NCBI GenBank assembly: GCA_963665455.1
Contig: OY762279.1
Span: 4,464,001 to 4,528,000, forward strand
Origin: VXNE01 sp963665455
GTDB taxonomy: Bacteria > Pseudomonadota > Gammaproteobacteria > Pseudomonadales > Azotimanducaceae
DNA length: 64,000 nucleotides
Direction: 5' to 3'
Both the position numbers and the translations under genes were made by a program. Numbering within the stretch: the first letter of the stretch is position 1; every line of letters begins with the position of its first letter. Below, piece by piece: positions 51,651 through 60,692 of the stretch. Under the pieces are notes generated by a model, which was not told where the DNA came from, made no database searches, and saw only the letters and a list, made by a program, of their open reading frames with translations.

Positions 51651-51685
51651 AATCCCGACAAAATACGCCTCAATTTGTCGGGATT
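51651..51685. promoter_or_regulatory. Perfect inverted repeat upstream of the deaminase-GHKL gene
   Basis: AATCCCGACAAA (51651-51662) and TTTGTCGGGATT (51674-51685) form a 12-base perfect palindrome with an 11-base spacer, in an AT-rich stretch of the 430-base gap between the divergent amidohydrolase and the deaminase-GHKL gene. It lies about 220 bases ahead of the latter. An operator or a stem-loop in the leader is possible. The rest of the gap shows nothing else apart from the second palindrome. Confidence 0.6.
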
Positions 51686-51712
51686 ATCAACAACTCCCAG
51701 AAATTTTTCCTA

Positions 51713-51747
51713 AATCCCGACAAAATAGACCCCGATATGTCGGCATT
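51713..51747. promoter_or_regulatory. Second, imperfect copy of the palindromic site
   Basis: AATCCCGACAAA (51713-51724) recurs exactly 62 bases after the first copy, with TATGTCGGCATT (51736-51747) as its partner half, 10 of 12 matching the first right arm. A third half-site TCCCGACA is at 51777-51784. The pattern suggests a multi-site regulator, with TACAAT at 51753-51758 as a candidate -10 box. Confidence 0.55.
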
Positions 51748-51902
51748 AGCGCTACAATACGACCGATAGTGAGTTTTCCCGACAGGTCCGACCACGGATA
51801 GGCACGATTACTCTCCGCTCGTACTTTCGGAGTTGGTCGCGTCGGCAAGCGCAACGTGCGTAGCCGAACGCGCGAACCGGCTCGCCAATGGGAGCTTAGT
51901 CC

Positions 51903-53399
51903 ATGTCCGACTCGACGCATATCGACGCCCGCCCACTGATGGAACTGGCGGTGGACGTCATGCGGCAATCCCAGCCGGAGCGTCGCGTAGACGGCAAGGC
52001 GACGCCCCGTGTCGGCGCGGTGATCTGGCGGGCGGGCGAGGATCCCGTATGTGCTTGCCGCGGGGAACTCCGGGAAGGCGACCATGCAGAGTACACCCTC
52101 ATCGAGCGGAAACTGCGGGATGCTGCGTTGGACGGTGCCGTGTTGTTCTGCACCTTGGAGCCATGCGCCCCGGGCGCCCGTCAGCCGCCGAAGCTGAGTT
52201 GCGCGGAGCGGATCGTGCGCGCGCGGATCAAGGAGGTCTGGGTCGGCATCGAAGATCCAGACCCGACCGTTGATCGCAGAGGCATCCGCCACCTTCAGGA
52301 CAACGGTGTCCAGGTCCGTCTCTTCGACGCGGACCTGCAACGGCAGATACGCGACGAGAACAACCTGTTCCTGAAGCAGGCCACGGCGCGTGCGGCAACG
52401 TGGGAGGAGGACGCCACCGCGCCCCTCGCACGGTTGTCCGATCTAGAAGCCGAACTGAGTGCGGTCGAACTCGACGATCTATCTCGGCCGGCGCTGGACC
52501 GCTACCGCGAGGCCGCCCGCATCGACGAGGACGACGATGCGTTCACGCGCCGCCTACTGCGCCTCGGCCTCTCGTGCGAAGCGGCGAACGGGCGGGTCGT
52601 ACCCACGGGATTCGGATTCCTGCTCTTCGGTAGAGAGCCGCGAACGGCGCTTTCCCATGCCGGGGTGCTCGGCACGATTCACTTCCCGGACGACCGGGAG
52701 GAGGTACGCGACTTCGACGGTCCGCAAGTCTTCGCGCCGGAAGACGTGATGACGTGGCTGCGCGCGAGGCTTCCGGATCCGATCGACCGCTCGCACGCGG
52801 AGCACGGACACCCGCTCGACCCGTTCTACGAGATGGTGCGGGAGGCCGTCGTCAACGCCATCATCCATCGAGACTACGGGATCGTCGGGGCCAAGTGCCA
52901 AGTCGCAGTCACGCCGGAATGCGTCACCGTCATGAGTCCCGGCCTGCCGGTCGAACCGATCACGCTCGAGCAGATGCAGTCGCTCGACGCGCCCATGCTC
53001 AGCCGCAATCCGGTGCTGCATTATGTGTTTTCGCAGATGAGGCTGGCCGAGGAGCGTGGGCTGGGACTCAAGTCGCTGCGCCTCCAGGCGGCGAAGGCGA
53101 AACTCCCGCCGCCGAGATACCGGTGGCGGCCACCCTATCTCGTGCTCACGATCTACCGGAGTCCCGAAGCCCTGGCACGCGAACTGGCCGGGCCCCAGGT
53201 CATGGACGAACTGAACGGGGCGGCCGCAGAATCATGGCGTGCCGCAGCGTCGCGGGATTCGATCAGCACGCGGGAGCTGATGGCCAGCACGGGATTTGAC
53301 GAGCGCAAGGCGCAACGCACGCTGAAAGCCCTGCAAGAGGCCGGTTTGCTGCACTCGATCGGCAACGGACGCGCGACCCGATACGCCGTTCCCCACTGA
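51903..53399 (+). CDS. RibD-type deaminase fused to GHKL ATPase and winged helix
   Basis: A 498-residue protein with three parts. Residues about 10-145 are a zinc deaminase of the RibD/CMP type: HAE at 61-63 and LEPCAPGARQPPKLSCAE with Cys88 and Cys100, then VWVGIEDPDPTVDRRGIRHL. Residues about 170-420 contain a GHKL-type ATP-binding domain of the HATPase_c_4 kind, with the N-box REAVVNAIIHRDY (313-325) and a G-loop-like ERGLGLKSLR. The last 60 residues are a winged helix (STRELMASTGFDERKAQRTL). In usual relatives the N-terminus is an AlbA_2/schlafen domain; here a deaminase replaces it. GGGAG precedes ATG 51903. Its role could be defence or nucleotide-linked regulation (inference). Confidence 0.83.
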   Translation: MSDSTHIDARPLMELAVDVMRQSQPERRVDGKATPRVGAVIWRAGEDPVCACRGELREGDHAEYTLIERKLRDAALDGAVLFCTLEPCAPGARQPPKLSCAERIVRARIKEVWVGIEDPDPTVDRRGIRHLQDNGVQVRLFDADLQRQIRDENNLFLKQATARAATWEEDATAPLARLSDLEAELSAVELDDLSRPALDRYREAARIDEDDDAFTRRLLRLGLSCEAANGRVVPTGFGFLLFGREPRTALSHAGVLGTIHFPDDREEVRDFDGPQVFAPEDVMTWLRARLPDPIDRSHAEHGHPLDPFYEMVREAVVNAIIHRDYGIVGAKCQVAVTPECVTVMSPGLPVEPITLEQMQSLDAPMLSRNPVLHYVFSQMRLAEERGLGLKSLRLQAAKAKLPPPRYRWRPPYLVLTIYRSPEALARELAGPQVMDELNGAAAESWRAAASRDSISTRELMASTGFDERKAQRTLKALQEAGLLHSIGNGRATRYAVPH

Positions 53400-53507
53400 A
53401 CGGCCTCGCATCGCGGGTGCGCCGCTCCCCCGCCAACCGGCTAGATTGTGCCAAGGCGACAAAAGCCGGAAGATGCCGCGCACCGCATCGACGCTGGGAT
53501 CGAACCC

Positions 53508-54500
53508 TTGGAGACGCGCACCCTCGGCCGCACGGACATCGCCGTCAGCACCCTCGGCTTCGGCGGTGCACCGCTCGGCGCCGTCGGCGCACGGATCGAC
53601 GACGATACCGTCGCCGCGATCATCCAGGCCGCCCTCGATGGCGGCATCCGCTACTTCGACACCGCGCCGTTGTACGGACATGGCCTCAGTGAGAAGCGGC
53701 TCGGCCACAACCTTGCCGAGCTGCCCCGCGCGAACTTCGTGTTGTCCACGAAAGTCGGCCGCTTGCTCGTGCCGTCCGGGCAAGGGGAGCGGAATCCGGG
53801 CATGCGCGACGCGGAACCGGTCGACTTCCGCTACGACTACGCCTACGACGCCGCGCGCGCGTCCCTCGAGGCGAGTCTGGAACGGCTTGGGCTCGACCGC
53901 GTGGACATCCTGCTGTGCCACGACATCGACCTCTGGACCCACGGCGACGACCAGCCGGGCGTTTACGAAACCGCGGCTCGGGGCGCGCTGCCGGCCCTCG
54001 CGGACCTGCGCGCCGAGGGCACGATCCGGGCGTTCGGCCTCGGCGTCAACAACTGGGAGGTCTGTGCCCGGGTCCTCGCCGATTTCGACCCGGACTGCTT
54101 CCTGCTCGCCGGGCGCTTCACGCTCCTCGAGCAGGAACCGCTCGACACGTTCCTGCCCGAGTGCCTGGCGCGCCAGGTCTCCGTCATCATCGGCGGCCCC
54201 TACAACTCCGGGTTGCTTGCGGTAGACGAGCGGCGCAGGGCGACCTACGACTACAAGCCCGTGGACGATGTCCGGTGGCAGCGCGCCCAGCAGATTCGCG
54301 GGGTCTGTGCCGCCCACGGCGCGGACATGCGGGCGGCGGCGTTGCAGTACCCGCTGCGGCACCCCGCGGTCGCGTCCGTGATTCCCGGCGTGTGGTCGGT
54401 CGAGGAGGTTCGGGCGAACCTCGCGCTGATGGCGGCGGAACTGCCCGAGGCCCTCTGGGACGACCTGGCCGACGCCGGCCTCGCGCGGCGGATCTCCTGA
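53508..54500 (+). CDS. Aldo/keto reductase, sugar dehydrogenase-like
   Basis: A 330-residue AKR barrel enzyme. It begins LETRTLGRTDIAVSTLGFGG, then has the catalytic region YFDTAPLYGHGLSEKRLG (Asp and Tyr), FVLSTKVGR with the Lys, and LLCHDIDLW with the His. The 30-odd C-terminal residues include VIPGVWSVEEVRANLALM. The layout is like D-threo-aldose (L-fucose) 1-dehydrogenases. The TTG start 53508 is where similarity begins; a GTG at 53448 adds 20 residues without a ribosome site. Its stop precedes the TPR gene start by 26 bases, so the two are co-transcribed. Confidence 0.9.
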   Translation: METRTLGRTDIAVSTLGFGGAPLGAVGARIDDDTVAAIIQAALDGGIRYFDTAPLYGHGLSEKRLGHNLAELPRANFVLSTKVGRLLVPSGQGERNPGMRDAEPVDFRYDYAYDAARASLEASLERLGLDRVDILLCHDIDLWTHGDDQPGVYETAARGALPALADLRAEGTIRAFGLGVNNWEVCARVLADFDPDCFLLAGRFTLLEQEPLDTFLPECLARQVSVIIGGPYNSGLLAVDERRRATYDYKPVDDVRWQRAQQIRGVCAAHGADMRAAALQYPLRHPAVASVIPGVWSVEEVRANLALMAAELPEALWDDLADAGLARRIS

Positions 54501-54526
54501 GCCACCGTTCCGCGCAAGCCTTCTCC

Positions 54527-55861
54527 GTGATCACCGACCGTTTCGACCAGCCGCTCACCGTGGCGTCCGAAGCCGCGGCCGAGGCCTACGTGCAGGCGCT
54601 GGACCTTTCGTTCGCATCCGAACCGGGAGCGGGGGAACGCATCGACGCGGCGCTCGCCGCCGACCCCGACTTCGCGCTCGCGTATTGCGTGCAGTCTCGC
54701 ACGCTCTTGCTCGAAGGACGCGCCAGCGAGGCACGGACAGCCGTGGAACGCGCCCGGAGCCTGGCCGGCGCCACCACGCCGCGCGAGCAGACCCACATCG
54801 AGATCGTCGCCCGCACCACGGAGGGCGACGGTCCCCGTGCGCTCGCATTGCTCGAAGCCCACGCGGACACCCATCCCCGGGATGCCCTGCCCCTGTCCCT
54901 GGCCCTCGGTGTCTATGGCCTGCTCGGCTTCGGCGGCTTCGTGGACTTCCCGGAACGCCAAGTCGCGCTGCTCGAGCGGGTGGCGCCACATTGGGGCGAG
55001 GACTGGTGGTTCGATACGTTTCTCGGCTGGGCCCATGTCGAGGTCGGCGATCTGGTGCGCGGCGTCCCGCTGCTCGACCGCGCCCTCGCCGCCCGGCCGA
55101 CGAACGCCAACGCGGCCCACGCCCGGGCCCACGGCTACTACGAAGCCGGTGCACCCGCGGAGGGCGACGCCTTCATAGCGGGCTGGCTGCCGTGTTACGA
55201 CCGCTCGGCCGTGCTGCACTGTCACCTCTGCTGGCATCGGGCACTGTTCGCCCTACAGATGGGCGAAACCGAGCGGGCGCTGGAGATCTACCGCGACGGC
55301 ATCCGGCCCTCGGTGTCCCGGACCCTGCCGATGTTCACGATGATCGACGGCGCCGCCTTCGCGTGGCGCGCGGCGCTGCAGGGGCACGCGCTCTCTCCTG
55401 AGGAACTGGGCGAACTGGCCACCTTCACCGACGACAGGTTCCGCAAGGCCGGAGTGCCCTTCACCAACGTCCACGCCGCCATCGTCCTCGCCGCGGCCGG
55501 CGAAACCGCAGCCCTCGAGGATCTCATCGAGGAGGTCGACAACGCGGTGGCCGACGGCCGGCAACCTTGCGGAGACGTCGGTGCACGGCTGTGTCGCGCC
55601 GTCCGAGCCTATGCACTGGGGGACCACCGGGCGGCGGGAGACGCGCTGTCCGCGGTCGTCCAGGAAACCGCGCGTCTCGGCGGCAGCCACGCCCAGCGGG
55701 ACCTGTTCCTGGACACGCTGATCGCCGCCCGGCTGCGTTCCGGCGCGCACGGGCAGGCCACCGAGGCTTTGCAGGCGCGTCTCGCGCGCAGGACGCCACA
55801 CCTCGACGCCGCCTGGATGCGTCGGCTTGACGGGGCAGGAGGAGCACCATGGTCCGCATGA
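54527..55861 (+). CDS. Tetratricopeptide repeat protein (TTC38-like)
   Basis: A 444-residue soluble helical protein of the TTC38-like family: TDRFDQPLTVASEAAAEAYV, AALAADPDFALAYCVQSRTL, EQTHIEIVARTTEGDGPRAL, DWWFDTFLGWAHVEVGDL, ALFALQMGETERALEIY, each a TPR helix pair. There is no membrane segment or catalytic motif. I chose GTG 54527 from the homologous N-terminus; no ribosome site is clear, so re-initiation after the aldo/keto reductase stop is likely. Its 3' end overlaps the lipoprotein start by 13 bases. It probably serves as a protein-binding scaffold; its specific role is unknown. Confidence 0.82.
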   Translation: MITDRFDQPLTVASEAAAEAYVQALDLSFASEPGAGERIDAALAADPDFALAYCVQSRTLLLEGRASEARTAVERARSLAGATTPREQTHIEIVARTTEGDGPRALALLEAHADTHPRDALPLSLALGVYGLLGFGGFVDFPERQVALLERVAPHWGEDWWFDTFLGWAHVEVGDLVRGVPLLDRALAARPTNANAAHARAHGYYEAGAPAEGDAFIAGWLPCYDRSAVLHCHLCWHRALFALQMGETERALEIYRDGIRPSVSRTLPMFTMIDGAAFAWRAALQGHALSPEELGELATFTDDRFRKAGVPFTNVHAAIVLAAAGETAALEDLIEEVDNAVADGRQPCGDVGARLCRAVRAYALGDHRAAGDALSAVVQETARLGGSHAQRDLFLDTLIAARLRSGAHGQATEALQARLARRTPHLDAAWMRRLDGAGGAPWSA

Positions 55862-57072
55862 CATCCCTATTGCTGCTGGCGGCCGCAACCCTCGCAACGG
55901 GCTGCGGCCAACCGCCCGCAACGACGGTTCGCCCACCGGAGACGGCCTTCACCGCCGACACGCTCAGCCTCGCGATAGAGACTGCGCAGCCCGGTGACGT
56001 GATCACCGTACCCGCGGGCCGGTTCGACTTCCGCCGCGGGCTGACCCTCACCGCCGACGGCGTGACGATCCGGGGCGCCGGCATGGACGCCACGACACTG
56101 CGCTTCGCGGAGCAGGTGGCCGGGGCCGAGGGGCTACTGGTGACGGGGAGCGATTTCACCATTGAAGACATCGCCATCGAAGACACCGCCGGGGACGCCC
56201 TCAAGATCAACGGTGGGCGCAACATCGTCGTGCGACGCGTGCGCACCGAATGGACGAACGGCCCCGACACGGAAAACGGCGCCTACGGCATCTACCCCGT
56301 GCAGACGGAGAACACGCTGGTCGAGGAGTCCGTGGCCATCGGGGCGTCCGACGCGGGCATCTACGTAGGGCAGTCGCGCAACGTCATCGTGCGCAACAGC
56401 CGCGCCGAGTGGAACGTCGCGGGGATCGAGATCGAGAACACGGTGGGCGCGGACGTGCACGGTAACGTGGCGACCCGGAACACGGGCGGCATCCTGGTCT
56501 TCAACATGCCGGACCTGCCGCAGGCGGGGCATAGCACGCGGGTATTCGACAACGACGTGCTCGACAACAGCACGCCCAACTTCGGCGCACCCGGTTCGGC
56601 CGTGGCCTCCGTCCCCGCGGGGTCCGGCATCATCGTGAGCGCGAACGACCGGGTCGAGGTGTTCGACAACCGGATCGCCGGTCACCGTACGGGCAACGTC
56701 CTGATCAGCAGCTACTTCAGCGCGGGCTACTCCGGCGAGCGGGAGCTCCAGCCGACCTTCGACCCGTACCCCGAAACGCTCTTCCTCTACGCCAACACCT
56801 TCGGCCAGGGCGGCCAAGCCCCCGACCGCCCGGAACTCGACGCGGTCCGAACGGCGCTCTACGGCGAAGACGGGCGCCTACCGGACATCGTCTGGGACGG
56901 CTTTCGCAACCCGGAGAAGACCAGCGCCGAGTTCGCCATCTGTGTCGGCGACGGCCACGCGCAGGTGCTCGATCTCGATGCCGACGGCGAGTATGCGAGC
57001 CCCGGCGTGGACGGAAAGGCCCACGACTGCGAACACGAGAAGCTGCCGCCGGTCCGTCTGGCCGGCCTGTAA
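55849..57072 (+). CDS. Parallel beta-helix lipoprotein (TIGR03805-like)
   Basis: A 407-residue lipoprotein. The signal peptide ends in the lipobox LATGC with Cys19. The body consists of right-handed beta-helix turns: GRFDFRRGLTLTADGVTIRG, LLVTGSDFTIEDIAIEDTAG, NGGRNIVVRRVRTEW, GGILVFNMPDLPQ. This and the next gene form the conserved pair of beta-helix protein plus diheme cytochrome (TIGR03805/TIGR03806) seen in many Proteobacteria. A polysaccharide-binding or degrading role is possible. It is cotranscribed with both neighbours, with a 14-base gap to the next gene. Confidence 0.86.
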   Translation: MVRMTSLLLLAAATLATGCGQPPATTVRPPETAFTADTLSLAIETAQPGDVITVPAGRFDFRRGLTLTADGVTIRGAGMDATTLRFAEQVAGAEGLLVTGSDFTIEDIAIEDTAGDALKINGGRNIVVRRVRTEWTNGPDTENGAYGIYPVQTENTLVEESVAIGASDAGIYVGQSRNVIVRNSRAEWNVAGIEIENTVGADVHGNVATRNTGGILVFNMPDLPQAGHSTRVFDNDVLDNSTPNFGAPGSAVASVPAGSGIIVSANDRVEVFDNRIAGHRTGNVLISSYFSAGYSGERELQPTFDPYPETLFLYANTFGQGGQAPDRPELDAVRTALYGEDGRLPDIVWDGFRNPEKTSAEFAICVGDGHAQVLDLDADGEYASPGVDGKAHDCEHEKLPPVRLAGL

Positions 57073-57086
57073 CCCCCCCCTCGCCC

Positions 57087-58190
57087 ATGACCCGGCGAAC
57101 CGTCTTGGCCCGACTCGTCGTGGCGGCGGTCGTGGTCGGCCTGGGTGGCTGCACGCCGCCGGAAGTTCGCTTCCATGCGTCGGGCCAGTATCCCGAGCGC
57201 CTCTCAAGCTGGGGCGTGCTGCAGGTGCGCGACGGCCGTTTGATGCCGGGCCGCGACGTCATGCCCTACGACGTCAACACGCCCCTGTTCCTGGACCACG
57301 CGCTGAAGCTCCGCACCGTCTGGATGCCGCCGGGCACCACCGCGGAGTTCGTCACCCACGCGCGCTACGAGATGCCCGTGGGAACCGTGCTCTCGAAGAC
57401 CTTCTTCTACCCGACGGAGGGCGGAGCCGCGCATGCCATGCCGGGATGGGACGGGAGTGTGGAGGGCCTGGACCTGGGCGGCACGCGGCTCGTCGAAACG
57501 CGGCTGCTCGTGCGGCAGGCCTCCGGCTGGGAGGCCCTACCCTATGTCTGGCGCGGCGACGACGCCCACCTCTCCGTCGGCGGCACCATCCAACGTTTCG
57601 ACCTCGCGGTCGACGGCGCGGCGGCACCTTTGGACTACGTCGTGCCAACCCGCAACGAGTGCGCCTCCTGCCACGCAACCACGGCGTCACGCGACCTCCG
57701 GCCCCTCGGCATCCGCACGCGCCAACTGAACCGGGGCTACCACGGCGCGGCCGTGAATCAACTCGAGGCTTGGCGTAACCGGGGGTTGCTGAACGCCCTC
57801 CCCGACCGGGCCACCTGGCCGCGCAACGCCGATTGGCACGCCGGCCGTGTCGCGACGGAGCATCTGGCGCGCTCCTACCTCGATGCCAACTGCGGCCACT
57901 GCCACAATCCCGAGAGCGTGATCGACACGACCGGACTCTGGCTCGACTACGCTCCCCATCCGTTGCGCCGCATGGGCGCGTGCAAGCCGCCCATCGCCGC
58001 GGGCCGGGGCACCGGCGGACGGCGCTACTCCATCGTGCCCGGGCAGCCCGAAGCGTCGATCCTGACCTTCCGCATGGCGGCGACGCATCCCTCCGAGCGC
58101 ATGCCCGAACTCGGACGCACGCTGGTCGACCGGCGCGCCGTGGATGTCGTGGCGCGCTGGATAGCAGAGCTGCCGGGGGCCTGCACCTAA
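57087..58190 (+). CDS. SO2930-like diheme c-type cytochrome lipoprotein
   Basis: A 367-residue periplasmic lipoprotein (lipobox GLGGC, Cys22) with two haem-binding CxxCH motifs: CASCH (192-196) and CGHCH (269-273). The first half is a beta-rich domain (LSSWGVLQVRDGRLMPGRDV, VLSKTFFYPT), matching the SO2930/TIGR03806 family. A second-axial ligand Met is likely near RMGAC or ERMPEL. It carries electrons in the periplasm or outer membrane, and is probably functionally linked to the beta-helix lipoprotein. Haem attachment needs Ccm machinery elsewhere. Confidence 0.88.
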   Translation: MTRRTVLARLVVAAVVVGLGGCTPPEVRFHASGQYPERLSSWGVLQVRDGRLMPGRDVMPYDVNTPLFLDHALKLRTVWMPPGTTAEFVTHARYEMPVGTVLSKTFFYPTEGGAAHAMPGWDGSVEGLDLGGTRLVETRLLVRQASGWEALPYVWRGDDAHLSVGGTIQRFDLAVDGAAAPLDYVVPTRNECASCHATTASRDLRPLGIRTRQLNRGYHGAAVNQLEAWRNRGLLNALPDRATWPRNADWHAGRVATEHLARSYLDANCGHCHNPESVIDTTGLWLDYAPHPLRRMGACKPPIAAGRGTGGRRYSIVPGQPEASILTFRMAATHPSERMPELGRTLVDRRAVDVVARWIAELPGACT

Positions 58191-58304
58191 GCGCCACGCC
58201 ATCGGCGCCGAAGCTGGACCGAAGCCGGGAAATCCGCGACGATGCCCCGCGCTGGACCGGCCGTACCCGCGCCGCGTCCGCCTGGACACCGGAGGACACC
58301 GCAC

Positions 58305-59249
58305 ATGAAACGCGCTTGCAGAGCCTTGGCAGCCTGTCTGCTCACCGCCGCCGCCGTCGCACCCCATGCCGAGGAGGCCTGCGAGCCCTCCCGCTGGGGC
58401 GCCGACGACGAGATCGGCAACGCCAACCTGATCACGCCGGAATCCGTCCTGGCGGCCGCAAGCCTCGTCAAGACCGGCCAGACCTACAGTCTCGGCATCG
58501 TCATCGACCACACCACCCCGGCCTTCGCGCCGCGCGGGCTCATGCTCCAGGTCGTGCAGCCGAGCCAGCAGGAAGGACGCGCGGCGTTCCCGAACATGAC
58601 CTACAACGACGACATCTTCCAAGGTTGGTTCGGCATCGGCCCGCAACTTGACGGACTCGGACACCTCGGCGCGTCGGGGGGCATGTACTACAACTGCAAC
58701 GACGCCAAGGACTTCGCCTTCCTCACCGGACTCACGAAGCTCGGCATCGAGAAGGTGCCGCCCCTCGTCGCGCGCGGCATCGTGCTCGACATGGCCGGCC
58801 ACTTCGGCGTGGAGCACATGGAGTCCGGCCAGTTCTTCACCGTCGAGGATGTGCAGGCCGTCGAGGAGAAGCAGGGGACGCCCGTCCGCAAGGGTGACGT
58901 CGTGCTGTTCCACACGGGCTGGACGGACGCCAAGCTCAAGGCGGAACCGGACGTCTGGGTCGCGAGCCAGCCGGGGCAGAGCGAGGAGGTCGCCCAGTAC
59001 ATGGCCTCGAAGGAGGTGGTCGCGGTCGGCGCGGACACCTGGGGCCTCGACGTGGTGCCGCCGCCGGATCCGAACCGGCCGTTCCAGGGACACGTGATCC
59101 TGCTCAAGGAGAACGGGATCTACATCCTGGAGACGATGAACACGGGGCAGCTGGTGCGCGACGGCGCCTTCGAGTTCCTGTTCGTGCTGGGGCAGGCGAA
59201 GGTGCGCGGGGCGGTGCAGATGATCATCAACCCGATCGCGATTCGCTGA
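58305..59249 (+). CDS. Cyclase-family (kynurenine formamidase-like) protein, exported
   Basis: A 314-residue protein. A signal peptide (CRALAACLLTAAAVAPHA) precedes a cyclase domain: RWGADDEIGNANLITPESV (the typical start), the metal-site region QLDGLGHLGASG, where H-x-G-T-H is replaced by LDGLGHLG, and VLFHTGWTD with a further His. Members hydrolyse N-formylkynurenine or related amides; the altered metal block here is common in a large uncharacterised subgroup. GGAGG precedes ATG 58305. It is followed by a small membrane protein 14 bases later. Confidence 0.86.
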   Translation: MKRACRALAACLLTAAAVAPHAEEACEPSRWGADDEIGNANLITPESVLAAASLVKTGQTYSLGIVIDHTTPAFAPRGLMLQVVQPSQQEGRAAFPNMTYNDDIFQGWFGIGPQLDGLGHLGASGGMYYNCNDAKDFAFLTGLTKLGIEKVPPLVARGIVLDMAGHFGVEHMESGQFFTVEDVQAVEEKQGTPVRKGDVVLFHTGWTDAKLKAEPDVWVASQPGQSEEVAQYMASKEVVAVGADTWGLDVVPPPDPNRPFQGHVILLKENGIYILETMNTGQLVRDGAFEFLFVLGQAKVRGAVQMIINPIAIR

Positions 59250-59263
59250 TCGGGGGAGAGCCG

Positions 59264-59659
59264 ATGACGAACACCGCAGACCGTCCCTGGCGTTTCTGGC
59301 TACTGGCGCTTCTCTGGCTGCCCGCGGGACTCATTCTGCAGGCCGCGGTCCGCTTCGGCGGCGTCGCCGAGCCGCTCACTTGGTCCAGCCTACTGATGGC
59401 GGCGGGGTCGTTGGTCCCCGTCGCCCCCTGCGGCCTGCCCCTCGCGCTCGCCTGCCGATGGCTATGGCGGCTCGGCCATCGGCGCGCCGCGTGGGGATGG
59501 GGCATCGGCCTCGGGATCGTCACGGTGTTCGTAGCATTGCTGGCGGGCCTGTTCGGACCCGTGGCGATCATCCTCTGCGCGCTCGTGCTCAGTGCCCCGG
59601 TCTGGATCGCCGCACTGGTCTCGGCCAAACGAAGCCGACAGGCGACGCCCGGCGCGTGA
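59264..59659 (+). CDS. Small membrane protein, four helices
   Basis: A 131-residue protein with four hydrophobic segments (about 9-28, 36-66, 76-101 and 103-122) separated by basic loops (RWLWRLGHRRAAW), ending in a Lys/Arg-rich tail. No family is recognised. It starts 14 bases after the cyclase-like gene and is probably in its operon. The convergent dioxygenase gene ends 58 bases beyond. Confidence 0.7.
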   Translation: MTNTADRPWRFWLLALLWLPAGLILQAAVRFGGVAEPLTWSSLLMAAGSLVPVAPCGLPLALACRWLWRLGHRRAAWGWGIGLGIVTVFVALLAGLFGPVAIILCALVLSAPVWIAALVSAKRSRQATPGA

Positions 59660-59717
59660 ACGACTTTCGAGGCCGGATATCGGGCGAACACCAGCATGGC
59701 CGCCCGATCCCCCGGCC

Positions 59718-60692
59718 TTACGAGTGCATTTCCAGCACTTCCTCCGGGACGGGTTGCGTCTCGTCGGCCCACTTCGCGTAGCGGCTGAACTGCGGACCGA
59801 TCTCGCGCCAACCCATCGGGTCGGCGGCGCCCACGAAGCGCGCGAACTCCGGCGGGTTGCGCTCGAGCATCTCGCGCGGGACGTGCCGCTGGTACTGTTC
59901 CTGGGTCTTGAGACGCTGGTGGCAGACGTAGGTCGTCAGGTTCAGCCGCAGGCCGTCGGTGTGCTTCGGGAAGGCGCCGTGCCAGACGTTGCCGTTGAAG
60001 AAGATCAGGGAGCCGATGGGGGCCTCGACGGCCACCGCCTCGTCCACGCCCTCGCCCGGCTCCGGCATCCGGCAAAGCTTGTTGCTGCCCGGCACGAACG
60101 CGATCGCCCCGTCTTCCTTCGTATAGTCGGTGAGGCAGAGCGCCGAGTTGCAGACGTCGTTGCAACCGTCCGGCAGCTTGCCGGAGAGGGGTCGGGGCGT
60201 GTCGGTGTGCAGGCCGAGCGTGTCGCCGTAGTCGCCGCCCTTCCACTTGACGAACGACGTGAGCGACGAGAGCTGGCCCTCGCCGCGCATGTAGTGGTTG
60301 ACCATGGCCTTCATGGTGCGGTTGCTGAGCCACTCCTCGAACACCCGGCCCTCGAAAAGCATGTAGTAGAGGAGGAACTGCCCCTCGCTCTGCGGCTCCG
60401 ATGCGTACTTGCCGGAGTTCCCGTTCGCGTCGAGGGAAAACCGGTTCCCGGTGCGGCGTTCCGCCACCTCGAGGATCCGATCCCGCAACCGCTCGATGAA
60501 CGCCCGGGGCGCCACCTTCTCCGGCGGGATCACCACGAACCCCTGCTCGTCGCAGGTGCGGCAATATTCCTCAAGGCCCAACTCGCGGATCTCGGCGTCA
60601 TAGTCCGCCTGTCCTTTCCGCATGAGCAGGAGGAGGTCGTCCTCGTCATGCACGTCCAGGGTGTCCTTGGCGATCTCGGTGGCTTCCGCCAT
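59718..60692 (-). CDS. Phytanoyl-CoA dioxygenase (PhyH) family protein
   Basis: A 324-residue Fe(II)/2-oxoglutarate dioxygenase. The metal ligands are His162 and Asp164 in TLGLHTDTPRPL and His238 in NGNVWHGAF, with Arg249 as the 2-oxoglutarate anchor. Family members hydroxylate fatty-acyl-CoA or small natural products. Two cysteine pairs occur (Cys44/Cys47 near EEYCRTCDE, and Cys177/Cys181 near GCNDVCN). GGGAGGAG precedes ATG 60692; the frame extends ten codons further up. It is monocistronic, divergent from the MaoC-type gene. Confidence 0.87.
   Translation of the reverse strand: MAEATEIAKDTLDVHDEDDLLLLMRKGQADYDAEIRELGLEEYCRTCDEQGFVVIPPEKVAPRAFIERLRDRILEVAERRTGNRFSLDANGNSGKYASEPQSEGQFLLYYMLFEGRVFEEWLSNRTMKAMVNHYMRGEGQLSSLTSFVKWKGGDYGDTLGLHTDTPRPLSGKLPDGCNDVCNSALCLTDYTKEDGAIAFVPGSNKLCRMPEPGEGVDEAVAVEAPIGSLIFFNGNVWHGAFPKHTDGLRLNLTTYVCHQRLKTQEQYQRHVPREMLERNPPEFARFVGAADPMGWREIGPQFSRYAKWADETQPVPEEVLEMHS

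Noticed and set aside
59431..59455. Third copy of the REP-like unit
   Set aside because: Only about 14 bases resemble the palindrome arm, it lies inside a coding region and it lacks the second arm.
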